Shown: positions 1 through 6,895 of the stretch, in pieces
How the letters are laid out: each line of letters begins with the position of its first letter
Numbering within the stretch: the stretch's first letter is position 1
NCBI GenBank assembly: GCA_902496505.1
Contig: CABVBB010000040.1
Span: forward strand, 1-9,830
From: an uncultured Peptococcaceae bacterium
GTDB lineage: Bacteria; Bacillota; Peptococcia; Peptococcales; Peptococcaceae
DNA: 9,830 bases
Direction of reading: 5' to 3'
Translations under genes and position numbers: made by a program
The notes under the pieces: generated by a model
The model's input: the letters and a program-made list of their open reading frames with translations, nothing else
Databases searched by the model: none
Told to the model about the DNA's origin: nothing

Positions 1-2133
1 GCAGAAGGCGTTACAGAACAGAAGCTGCTGGAAAAGCGAGCGACGGTCTATGATCCAATAGATAAGCAGCTGACTTGGGAGATCCAGATGAACCATCAGT
101 GGAATGACTGGAAGGGAATGGAGATCACACCCTATGCGCCGATGACGAAGGTGACGCTGACAGATACGCTTCCAGCAGGTTTGAGCTATGTTGATAAGTC
201 GGCGGTGGTCAAGGTAGAAGGCGCAAGTTTATCGGTTGATGATAAGGCAAGATTGACCACTGCGTTGACTCAAGCCGTGCGAGTGACAACAAACGGTCAG
301 CAGATCACCTTTACCTTTGGAACTATGCAGATACCGCAAAATATGATCCTATCCTTCAAAACTCAGGTGGATATTGACAAAATAATGGATTCCCCAGTGC
401 AGGAGGAAGTGGCACTGGCTAATCATGTCCAACTCACTTGTGCTCAAAATCCGGACGGGATCGAGGCGGACGGTAAATGTACGCTCATCAATCGTCCACT
501 GCAGAAAAAAGGAGATGCATCGATTGAAAATGGACGTAAGATCGATTATATCGTGGAGGTCAACCCACTGAGCGCTAACTTGAGTAAGTTGCTCCAAGAC
601 GAAAAAATCGAAAAGCTCATTTTGCAGGACGCTCTAAGTAATGGGTTATTCTTAGATGAAGAATCTGTCGAGGTATATGAAGCTAAGGTCACTGCTAAAA
701 ATAATGACGGGAAATTCGATACGACGCTCGAGAAGACAGGGGATAAGTTGTCAGTAACGCCGAAATATGACCAGACGAAGAATATCCTGACGCTGGAACT
801 GCCAGCGTTGGATAAACCTTATGTGGTGACCTATTCTGCCTATGTGACCGTCTCAACGGGTATGGAGCTGGAGAATAATGTTACGCTTAAAGGGATCAAG
901 CAGGAAGCGGGCAAAGATGTCAGTAAGACGCATACTTTTAAATTCAGCGGCAGTGCGACAGCCACTATCCGTATTCCTAACTGCAGCACGTTGACTGTCA
1001 AGAAGATAGATGATAATAGACAAATGATCACTGCAGCAGCGATGTTTGCTTTATATACGGATAAGGACAGTCAAAACCTATTAGCTCGCAGTGAGACCAT
1101 TGGTGGGCAATGCACCTTTGTTCTGCGTGACCGTATTATTAAAGGGCAAACGCTCTATCTCCGCGAACTGCAGGCACCAAGTGGCTATCAGATTTCAAAA
1201 GAGACGTTCGAGATAAACGGTGATGATCTTATCAAGGCTAATAATAAATCGCTCTCTATCGATGTTGTCAACACAAAAGCCCCAGAGGTGCTTGCTCCTG
1301 CTCAGCTGACCTTGACCAAGACTGTCAGCGGGGCGGCTGATCCGACGAAGGCGTATCGTTTCACCATCAGCTTGACGGATGCGGCAACTGATGAGCCCAT
1401 CAATGCTGAGTATGGTGATGTTGATTTTGTTAATGGTGTGGCTGATATAGAACTGAAGGGCGGCGAGTTCTGCACGATCACGATCGATAACTTATCCGGT
1501 GCGCTCAAGTATACGATCACGGAGACGGGGGCGCAGGATTACACGGTGACCACCAGCGGTGGCTTGACCAGCGGACTGCTGGCCGCAGGGGATGAACTCT
1601 GCGTGACCTTTGACAATTACCTCAAGCCTCATAATGGCGGCGGTGGTGGCGGTGGTTCGGATGTACTGCCGGTGACGCCGGATAATCCTAATCCGCCGGT
1701 CGATCCAGATAAGCCGGATAAACCCATTCCGCCAGTGACACCGGAAAACCCGGAAATCCCGGTGACGCCGGAGACACCAGTCACACCGACTGATCCGGAT
1801 GCGCCGAACGTACCGGATACGCCTGGCGTACCTGATGTACCCGTGTATTATCCTGGTGATGAGCTGCCTGACCCGACAGATCCCAATAGCCCGGATGAGA
1901 TCATCATCATGGACGGCGATGTGCCGCTGCATTATTGGAAGACAGAAGAGCCGCCGATCGTCTATATCGATGAAGAGGGCGTTCCTCTGGCGGGTCTGCC
2001 GCAGCCAGATGCGGTGCCCCATACGGGCGATACGATGGATACGACCGTTTGGTGGAGCATCTTTGCTGTCGCTTTGGGCTTGTGTGCGCTGACCACGATG
2101 CTGGGCATCCGCCGCAAGTACAAAACGAAATAA
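1..2133 (+). CDS. LPXTG-type cell-wall-anchored adhesin / pilin-like protein with isopeptide-type domains (5' end outside window)
   Basis: The frame is open from base 1, so the start and signal peptide lie upstream; 710 residues are visible. Numbering residues from base 1, two beta-rich modules resembling adhesin/pilin backbone domains cover about 1-168 (contains TLTDTLPAGLSYVD) and 170-326. A Cna-B/SpaA-like domain follows at about 329-426, with LTVKKID, the conserved Glu in LRELQAPSGY and a closing VVNTK. A second pilin-type domain at about 435-542 starts LTLTKTVSG and ends VTFDNY. In such domains Lys-Asn/Asp isopeptide bonds, aided by the Glu, are typical; here they are inferred. Seven glycines (bases 1636-1656) lead into a proline-rich stalk. 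The C-terminus has VPHTG (bases 2014-2028), a hydrophobic segment and the tail RRKYKTK: a sorting signal. The class B sortase just downstream probably anchors it to peptidoglycan. Six cysteines are unusual for such a protein. The ligand is unknown. Confidence 0.88.
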   Translation, partial: AEGVTEQKLLEKRATVYDPIDKQLTWEIQMNHQWNDWKGMEITPYAPMTKVTLTDTLPAGLSYVDKSAVVKVEGASLSVDDKARLTTALTQAVRVTTNGQQITFTFGTMQIPQNMILSFKTQVDIDKIMDSPVQEEVALANHVQLTCAQNPDGIEADGKCTLINRPLQKKGDASIENGRKIDYIVEVNPLSANLSKLLQDEKIEKLILQDALSNGLFLDEESVEVYEAKVTAKNNDGKFDTTLEKTGDKLSVTPKYDQTKNILTLELPALDKPYVVTYSAYVTVSTGMELENNVTLKGIKQEAGKDVSKTHTFKFSGSATATIRIPNCSTLTVKKIDDNRQMITAAAMFALYTDKDSQNLLARSETIGGQCTFVLRDRIIKGQTLYLRELQAPSGYQISKETFEINGDDLIKANNKSLSIDVVNTKAPEVLAPAQLTLTKTVSGAADPTKAYRFTISLTDAATDEPINAEYGDVDFVNGVADIELKGGEFCTITIDNLSGALKYTITETGAQDYTVTTSGGLTSGLLAAGDELCVTFDNYLKPHNGGGGGGGSDVLPVTPDNPNPPVDPDKPDKPIPPVTPENPEIPVTPETPVTPTDPDAPNVPDTPGVPDVPVYYPGDELPDPTDPNSPDEIIIMDGDVPLHYWKTEEPPIVYIDEEGVPLAGLPQPDAVPHTGDTMDTTVWWSIFAVALGLCALTTMLGIRRKYKTK
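1636..1845 (+). repeat. Glycine linker and proline-rich wall-spanning stalk
   Basis: Within the adhesin gene, seven consecutive Gly codons (1636-1656) are followed by about 60 codons in which Pro recurs every two to four residues with Thr, Val, Asp, Glu and Asn. Units such as PVTPDNP, PVTPENP and PVTPETP are imperfect copies of each other. Segments of this kind usually cross the peptidoglycan and push the folded domains outward. The degenerate repeats could change in number by recombination. The antisense frames that stay open here are a by-product of this composition. Confidence 0.75.
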
Positions 2134-2147
2134 TTGACACCATAGGC

Positions 2148-2178
2148 GAAGCCAGGCGGGATATTCCTGCCTGGCTTC
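2148..2178 (+). promoter_or_regulatory. Strong intergenic hairpin without T-tract between adhesin and sortase
   Basis: Bases 2148-2160 pair with 2166-2178 (13 pairs, one of them G-U) around the five-base loop ATATT. No run of T follows, so it is not a standard intrinsic terminator. It starts 14 bases after the adhesin stop and ends 9 bases before the sortase ribosome binding site region. It may protect the 3' end of the adhesin mRNA, act as a processing site or a weak terminator, and so lower sortase output relative to its substrate. That role is inferred. Confidence 0.6.
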
Positions 2179-2187
2179 ATGTCATAA

Positions 2188-2194
2188 GTGAGGA
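2188..2194 (+). promoter_or_regulatory. Ribosome binding site deciding the sortase start
   Basis: GTGAGGA is the only Shine-Dalgarno-like stretch near the sortase start. It sits five bases before ATG 2200 and two before ATG 2197, and its first three bases are the GTG at 2188 that would be the longest possible start. Nothing resembling a binding site lies upstream of that GTG, so ATG 2200 (or 2197) is preferred. Confidence 0.6.
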
Positions 2195-2199
2195 AAATG

Positions 2200-3000
2200 A
2201 TGAGACAGCTATTTTCGAGAGGCAAAAAGCCTGCCGCATCCAGCGGCGGGAGAGGTTATTTTATCCTGGCGGGGATTTTCGGATCGATCGCGGTCATCGC
2301 GCTGGCGGTGCTGGCGGTGCACGCCGTTCAGGCCAGCAGAGAGCAGGCGGCCTTTGATGCGCTGGCGCGTAGCGCTTTGCCGACGGAGGCAGAGTCTAGC
2401 GAACTGACCGCTGACCAGAGCCGTCTGGCTTTGGCGCGCTGCAAGCTCCTCCATGAGCGCAATCCTGACCTGGCCGGGTGGCTCACCATCGAGGGGACGG
2501 CGGTGGATTATCCGGTGATGTGCACGCTCGCTGAGCCGGAATATTATCTGCACCGCGCGTTTGACGGGAGCAGAGCGATGAGCGGCACGCCTTTTACCGC
2601 AGAGGGCTGTACGCTGGAGAGCGATTGTGTGATCATTTATGGACACAATATGAATAATGAGACCATGTTTGGCACGCTGGATCGATACCAGGACGCGGCG
2701 TTTTGGGCGGCAAATCCGACCTTTACGCTGACCACGCCTGAGGAGGAGCGGACGTATGAGGTGTTTGCCGCAGCGGTGTGCCGTGTGCTCAATACGGAGG
2801 AAGCGGGCTTTCGTTACTATGATCACGCAGGCGAATTGACAGAAGCGCAGCAAGAGGCGCTCACCGCGTGGCTGGCAGGGCAGGCGCTGTATGAGACAGG
2901 GATCAGCCCCGCTTTTGGGGAGCAGATCGTGATCCTTTCTACGTGCAGTTACCATACGGATAATGGGCGCTTCATCGTGGCAGCTCGCCGCATCGTGTGA
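2200..3000 (+). CDS. Class B sortase
   Basis: Membrane-bound cysteine transpeptidase that cuts a sorting signal and links the protein to the cell wall. The protein is 266 residues from ATG 2200. A basic N-terminus (RGKK) and one membrane anchor at about residues 20-43 leave the catalytic domain outside. The catalytic triad is visible: His149 in YGHNMNN, Cys249 in LSTCSY and Arg257 in GRFIVAARR. The motifs NPDLAGWLTIEGTAVDYPV and YYLHRAFDG, together with the overall length, place it in class B rather than the housekeeping class A or pilus class C. The gene follows the adhesin by 66 bases on the same strand, so the VPHTG adhesin is its likely substrate. Class B enzymes of Clostridioides are known to accept (S/P)PXTG-like motifs, which fits. 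In-frame GTG 2188 and ATG 2197 are alternative starts. Confidence 0.92.
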   Translation: MRQLFSRGKKPAASSGGRGYFILAGIFGSIAVIALAVLAVHAVQASREQAAFDALARSALPTEAESSELTADQSRLALARCKLLHERNPDLAGWLTIEGTAVDYPVMCTLAEPEYYLHRAFDGSRAMSGTPFTAEGCTLESDCVIIYGHNMNNETMFGTLDRYQDAAFWAANPTFTLTTPEEERTYEVFAAAVCRVLNTEEAGFRYYDHAGELTEAQQEALTAWLAGQALYETGISPAFGEQIVILSTCSYHTDNGRFIVAARRIV

Positions 3001-3057
3001 AAAAAGCAGGTGCAATCAGGATTTTGAGCAAAAGTTCTGGTTGCTTCTGCTTTTTTT
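3001..3057 (+). terminator. Intrinsic terminator of the adhesin-sortase unit
   Basis: Directly after the sortase stop, bases 3006-3021 pair with 3035-3050 in a long stem containing a few G-U pairs and one mismatch. Seven T follow (3051-3057). The five A at 3001-3005 can extend the stem into the T-run. This closes the adhesin-sortase transcript and separates it from the kinase gene. Confidence 0.85.
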
Positions 3058-3069
3058 GCACAATATCAC

Positions 3070-3098
3070 TTGTTTTTAGAACGTAAAGGTGATAGAAT
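3070..3098 (+). promoter_or_regulatory. Predicted sigma-A-type promoter for the hybrid kinase
   Basis: TTGTTT (3070-3075) and TAGAAT (3093-3098) are separated by 17 bases. A TG one base before the -10 (3090-3091) makes it an extended -10 element, which can compensate for the weak -35. Transcription would begin near 3105 and leave a leader of roughly 215 bases before the kinase ATG. An overlapping TATATT at 3098-3103 is an alternative -10. Confidence 0.55.
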
Positions 3099-3113
3099 AT
3101 ATTAATTTGATTT

Positions 3114-3280
3114 GCACCGATAGGTGACGGATGTTTTCTTGGACATCGGGGAGCGTTTTAGAGCAGCTTTTGATCGCCAACGATCAGGGACTTTGTTGAA
3201 GCCACTGAGCTGCTGCGACAGCATGTGAGAAAAGATCGAATGCATTTATAGCCAGCGGTCGGAGTGTAGCCGCTGGCGGG
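3114..3280 (+). ncRNA. Candidate structured leader RNA upstream of the hybrid kinase (family not recognised)
   Basis: The long leader holds several clear stems. They are CACC 3115-3118 with GGTG 3123-3126 (loop GATA); GATGT 3130-3134 with 3143-3147; a 7-bp stem 3162-3168 with 3208-3214 enclosing TGATCG/CGATCA (3171-3176/3181-3186, loop CCAA) and a smaller CTTT/GAAG hairpin (3191-3201); TGCTG/CAGCA (3211-3215/3219-3223); and an 8-bp stem 3251-3258 with 3270-3277. Some exclude each other: CCGAT 3117-3121 can instead pair with 3145-3149, and 3211-3214 is claimed by two stems. Alternative pairings are typical of switching leaders. I could not match it to a riboswitch, T-box, 6S or SRP consensus. 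No convincing gene lies in 3058-3321. Confidence 0.35.
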
Positions 3281-3321
3281 CAGTTTTCCTAGGCTGGAGC
3301 AGCAAGAGAAAGGGGCAGCGC

Positions 3322-5871
3322 ATGCAGCGATTCAACAAAGAGAAGAGAAAGGTGTGGGGACAGATCGTGCTGGCCGGCATTTTGCTGGCAGCTATGCTAT
3401 TTGCTTTCCATGATTTTGTCAAGGACAACAATGAACGGATATTGACGCAGAATGAAAACTATATCGAGGATGTGACCATCCAGACAGCCAAGCGCGTGGA
3501 CGATATGCTGAGGGCGCGGCAGAACAGTCTGGATGTGATCGCAGTGACCGTAGAGAGCACGCTGGAGGAGCCTAGGGTCAGTCAGGAGATGCTTGAGCTT
3601 CTGCAGGGCAAATCCACCTTTGATTATATTGAATTCGTGGACAGCCGAGGGATCAACCATACAGCGGATGGACGAATCTCGGACTCCACTGACCGGGAGA
3701 ATTATTTGAAGGGTATGCAGGGAGAGACTGGGGTCACGTTGATCTTTAGTTCCCGCATCACCCATGAGACGTTGGTGGATTTTTATACGCCTGTTTCCTA
3801 TGAGGGTGAGATCATCGGCGTTCTCAACGGCATGTACCGCGAGAACAGTCTGCGGGAGACCATTGCCACGGATTTCTTCGGCATCTCTGCGCGGACCTAC
3901 CTCTGCACCAACGAGGGCAAGGTGATCTCATCTTACGGTGTAGAGCAGCCTCCCCAGACAGTGTGGGAAAATCAGAGCGGGGTCTCCGCAGAGGATAGTG
4001 TCCGCATCCGAGAAGCCTTTGCCGATCACCAGCCCTGCAGCTATACTTATCAGGCCCAAAAAGGGACAGGCAATGCGTATTTGACGCCGCTCAAAAGTAC
4101 GGATTGGATGCTGCTGCAGGCGTTTCCCGCCACGCTCAACAGCGCCATGCTCAAAAATGCCAACGCTTCAGGCATGGAGCTGGAGATGCGGCTGATCGCG
4201 CTGTTTATCCTTTTTGTGATCTATCTGATCTGGCGCAATACCCAGCAGAAAAAACGGCTCATTGCGGAGAAAGAAAAATTGGCCTGGATCATCGAAGGCA
4301 TCCTGCCGCTGTTTTCCCGCTTCGTGATCTTTGATTATGAAACGGGCACCTATGAATATCTGGAGGATACCCAAAAAGATATGCCGGCGCAGGGCGATTA
4401 CAATGAACTGCTGGCGCGCATGGCTGAGCATTATATCGATGAGGCTGACATGGAGCCGATGACCAAGCTGCTGGCGCCGGGATCGGTGCAGAGCAAGCTC
4501 AAGACCGGCCGGCCTTATCTCCAGTATGAATACCGCATCAAATGGGAGGAGGAGCGCTGGGAAAATGTCTCCATCCTGAGTCTCAAGAAAAAGGACGGCG
4601 TGCCCTCAGTGGTGCTTTTGGCTATCCAGGATGTGACCGCGCTCAAGCAGTGGGAGCAGAAGAACCGTCAGGCCCTGCAGGATGCTTTCCTGGCAGCGGA
4701 AGAAGCCAACCACGCCAAGAGCGATTTCCTTTCCCGTATGAGCCACGATATCCGCACGCCAATGAACGCCATCATGGGCATGACCGCTATTGCGCTGCTG
4801 AATCTGGAGGATACGCAGCGGGTGAACGACTGCCTGCACAAGATCGATTTTGCCAGCAGACATTTGTTGGATCTGATCAATGAGGTGCTGGATATGTCCA
4901 AGATCGAGAGCGGCAAATTGGTGCTCACGGAGGAGCGCTTCAGTCTCCGAGAAAGCATCGAGTCGATCGTTTCCATCATCCAGCCCCAGACAGAAGCCAA
5001 AAAACAAGAGCTGACGGTCCAGCTGGCACCGCTGGCCCATGATAAAGTGCTGGGCGATTCGCTGCGGCTGCGGCAGCTTTTGGTCAATATTTTGGCCAAT
5101 GCCACCAAATTCACCCCCGAGGGCGGGCGGGTCGATTTCCAGATCAGCGAACAGCCCTCCCCGATCCAAGGCAGCGCCTGCTATGTATTCGTCATTGAGG
5201 ATAATGGCATCGGCATCGAAAAAGAATTCCTCGACCACCTTTTCGACCCGTTCAGCCGTTCGCGCAATCCCCAAACGAAGGATATCGAGGGCACCGGACT
5301 GGGCATGCCCATTGCCAAAAGCATCGCCCAGATGATGAACGGCGATATCAGCGTGGAGAGCAGCCCGGGTCAAGGCTCGCGCTTCACTGTGCAGATCTAT
5401 CTGAAACTGCCGCCTGACGCTCATAGTGCGGAGCATCAGGACGATGCCAGCGGCACTGACCTGCAAGGGTTGACCGCGGCAGATTATTCCGGCTGCCGAG
5501 TGCTCCTGGTGGAGGACAATGCCCTCAATATGGAGATCGCCCAGGAACTGCTCCAGATGGCCGGCCTCCAGGTCGAGACCGCCCAAGACGGTCAGGAAGC
5601 CATCGAGCAGGTGACTGATCGCCCGCCAGGCTATTATGATCTGATCTTCATGGATATCCAAATGCCCCGCAAAAACGGCTACCAAGCCGCCAACGCCATT
5701 CGTGCCAGCCAACGAGATGATCTGCACCAGATCCCCATCGTCGCCATGAGCGCCGACGCCTTTGACGACGATGTCAAAAGAGCCCTGGACGCCGGCATGA
5801 ACGATCACGTGCCCAAACCCATCGAGCTGGACAAGCTGCTGAACGCCCTGGCCAAATGGATCAAACGATAA
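3322..5871 (+). CDS. Hybrid sensor histidine kinase with Cache-type extracellular sensor and C-terminal receiver
   Basis: An 849-residue membrane sensor kinase. A transmembrane helix at about 14-33 and a second at 289-304 enclose an extracytoplasmic region resembling a dCache ligand-binding domain (RENYLKGMQGETG near 125-137; YLTPLKSTDWMLLQAFP at 253-269). A degenerate PAS-like segment (about 330-440, ending LLAIQDVTALKQWE) and a coiled linker lead to HisKA with phospho-acceptor His475 in SRMSHDIRTPMN. The ATPase domain has Asn593 (NILANATKF), DNGIGI from Asp627 and GTGLG at 657-661. The receiver (about 726-845) has acidic residues Glu731/Asp732, phospho-acceptor Asp778 in FMDIQMP, Ser810 and Lys832. 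All key residues are present. There is no HPt domain and no response regulator beside it, so the output partner lies elsewhere. AGGGG at 3311-3315 is the ribosome binding site, six bases before ATG. The stimulus is unknown; small organic molecules such as amino or carboxylic acids are usual for Cache domains. Confidence 0.92.
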   Translation: MQRFNKEKRKVWGQIVLAGILLAAMLFAFHDFVKDNNERILTQNENYIEDVTIQTAKRVDDMLRARQNSLDVIAVTVESTLEEPRVSQEMLELLQGKSTFDYIEFVDSRGINHTADGRISDSTDRENYLKGMQGETGVTLIFSSRITHETLVDFYTPVSYEGEIIGVLNGMYRENSLRETIATDFFGISARTYLCTNEGKVISSYGVEQPPQTVWENQSGVSAEDSVRIREAFADHQPCSYTYQAQKGTGNAYLTPLKSTDWMLLQAFPATLNSAMLKNANASGMELEMRLIALFILFVIYLIWRNTQQKKRLIAEKEKLAWIIEGILPLFSRFVIFDYETGTYEYLEDTQKDMPAQGDYNELLARMAEHYIDEADMEPMTKLLAPGSVQSKLKTGRPYLQYEYRIKWEEERWENVSILSLKKKDGVPSVVLLAIQDVTALKQWEQKNRQALQDAFLAAEEANHAKSDFLSRMSHDIRTPMNAIMGMTAIALLNLEDTQRVNDCLHKIDFASRHLLDLINEVLDMSKIESGKLVLTEERFSLRESIESIVSIIQPQTEAKKQELTVQLAPLAHDKVLGDSLRLRQLLVNILANATKFTPEGGRVDFQISEQPSPIQGSACYVFVIEDNGIGIEKEFLDHLFDPFSRSRNPQTKDIEGTGLGMPIAKSIAQMMNGDISVESSPGQGSRFTVQIYLKLPPDAHSAEHQDDASGTDLQGLTAADYSGCRVLLVEDNALNMEIAQELLQMAGLQVETAQDGQEAIEQVTDRPPGYYDLIFMDIQMPRKNGYQAANAIRASQRDDLHQIPIVAMSADAFDDDVKRALDAGMNDHVPKPIELDKLLNALAKWIKR

Positions 5872-5878
5872 AGACGAC

Positions 5879-5917
5879 AAAAGCGAGCATCCGAAATCGA
5901 TCGGTGCTCGCTTTTTT
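5879..5917. terminator. Intrinsic terminator, probably bidirectional
   Basis: A perfect 11-bp stem (5879-5889 with 5905-5915) is extended by CCGA/TCGG inside one bulged base, and six T follow on the plus strand (5912-5917). On the minus strand the left arm reads CTTTT, so the hairpin can also stop the convergent operon, whose last stop codon is at 5939. It lies 7 bases after the kinase stop. Confidence 0.85.
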
Positions 5918-5938
5918 GGTGCAGTGTGGGGTGGTCGT

Positions 5939-6895
5939 TTAGAGGCGGGGATGCAGCCATCTCTCCCGATAATAGCCCAATGTCTTGGCTGCTTGGGGGT
6001 AGAGCGTGGTATCCACAGCAGTGCAGGCGTCAGCGAACTGTTGGGGGCTGATGGGCGAGGGCAGTGCACGAAGGGCGAAGAAGCGCTGACAGTAAGCGTC
6101 GTCGGCCAGTGTTTGGAGATCGGCTTCAAAGTATTCGCGCCATTGGCGGATGCTCCACTGGCTTTGGGCATCGAACCAATAATGTTTGCTGTGGATGGGG
6201 GTGCAGGGGATACCCTGCGCCTTGAGCGCGTAGACATGATCCATGACGATGGGAAGCTCTGCATTGCTGTAGAGGCGGCGCTGGCCATCCTGCCAGTAGA
6301 GGAAGCCATAGAAATATCGTTTATCACGCCAAATGACATTTTCGCAGTTTTGGATCTGCGCAGTACGTTTGGCTGCCCAAGCAGCGTAGGTCTGGTAAAC
6401 GGGCGCCGTCAAAAGCTTAGCAGCATAAGCCATTTGGCAGAGACCGTTAAAGAGTGCGATCTCATCTGCGGCAAAGCACAGCTCTAATTCCGCCTGCCAC
6501 GGCGAGAGGATGGCCTGGGCAGCGTCGGTAGCGCGGATGCTGCCCAAGTCGACCAGAGCCTGGAAGAGGGCCTTGGGGTAGCTGGCCTTAAGCTTCGTCA
6601 GAAAAGCTTCCCGCACCTGGGCGGCAACGGCCTCCTCTTGTCCCGAGGGGACCTTGGCCAGTTCTACGTGGGTCGTGATGTTAGTGGGAAAAAGGCCTTT
6701 TTGGAGGCAGGCGGTTTGAAATTGGCAGATCGGCAGCGGCTTGGCATTGAGCCGGTATTTGATGACGCCGTCTTCTGCGTAGGCGAGACCATAGTAGAGG
6801 AACTGCTCGTCGAAATACTTGAGTTCCATCATGATAGCGACCAGATCAGAGGCAGAGGCGTCTCGGGATTTATAGATATCGTCATTCGTCAGCAT
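5939..6895 (-). CDS. Hypothetical protein, last gene of the three-gene operon
   Basis: A 318-residue protein that I do not recognise. It has no signal peptide or obvious membrane segment and looks soluble and cytoplasmic. The first part (LTNDDIYKSRDASASDLVAIMMELKYFDEQFLYYGLAY) is mixed helical. The middle (about 85-185) is Ala/Gln-rich and probably helical. The C-terminal half is rich in Trp, Tyr and Arg (IWRDKRYFYGFLYW, HYWFDAQSQWSIRQWREYF), which suggests a ligand or nucleic-acid surface, though no catalytic motif is clear. ATG 6895 is chosen because GAGAG lies just upstream and the overlap with the ABC gene is then only 14 bases, which suggests translational coupling. In-frame ATGs at 6910 and 6940 lack such a site. 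It ends just short of the shared terminator. An opposing frame at 5924-6487 is open but out of context. Confidence 0.7.
   Translation of the reverse strand: MLTNDDIYKSRDASASDLVAIMMELKYFDEQFLYYGLAYAEDGVIKYRLNAKPLPICQFQTACLQKGLFPTNITTHVELAKVPSGQEEAVAAQVREAFLTKLKASYPKALFQALVDLGSIRATDAAQAILSPWQAELELCFAADEIALFNGLCQMAYAAKLLTAPVYQTYAAWAAKRTAQIQNCENVIWRDKRYFYGFLYWQDGQRRLYSNAELPIVMDHVYALKAQGIPCTPIHSKHYWFDAQSQWSIRQWREYFEADLQTLADDAYCQRFFALRALPSPISPQQFADACTAVDTTLYPQAAKTLGYYRERWLHPRL

Noticed and set aside
1492..2022. 176-codon antisense frame over the proline-rich stalk
   Set aside because: Its Arg/Ile-rich repeats are the reverse complement of the Pro codons; no ribosome binding site or context supports it.
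2209..3015. 268-codon antisense frame opposite the sortase
   Set aside because: The sortase on the plus strand has every catalytic motif. The antisense product is Arg/His-rich with no recognisable motif.
3187..3215. GCCACTG in the kinase leader, resembling part of a cobalamin riboswitch
   Set aside because: The other conserved elements, especially the 3' B12 box (AGTCAGGA..ACCTGCC-like), are absent, so a cobalamin riboswitch is not supported.
3124..3228. 34-codon GTG-started frame in the kinase leader
   Set aside because: There is no ribosome binding site before the GTG and the frame is short enough to be chance. The stems in this stretch are better explained by RNA structure, although a leader peptide cannot be excluded.
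4606..6339. 577-codon open frame antisense to the hybrid kinase
   Set aside because: It runs through the kinase's catalytic domains, across the strong terminator at 5879-5917 and into another gene's frame. Its product is low-complexity with no domain, so it is a shadow of biased codon use.
5924..6487. 187-codon plus-strand frame opposite the 318-residue protein
   Set aside because: It starts just after the kinase terminator with no promoter or good ribosome binding site, and the minus-strand gene is longer and overlaps its operon neighbour in a typical way.
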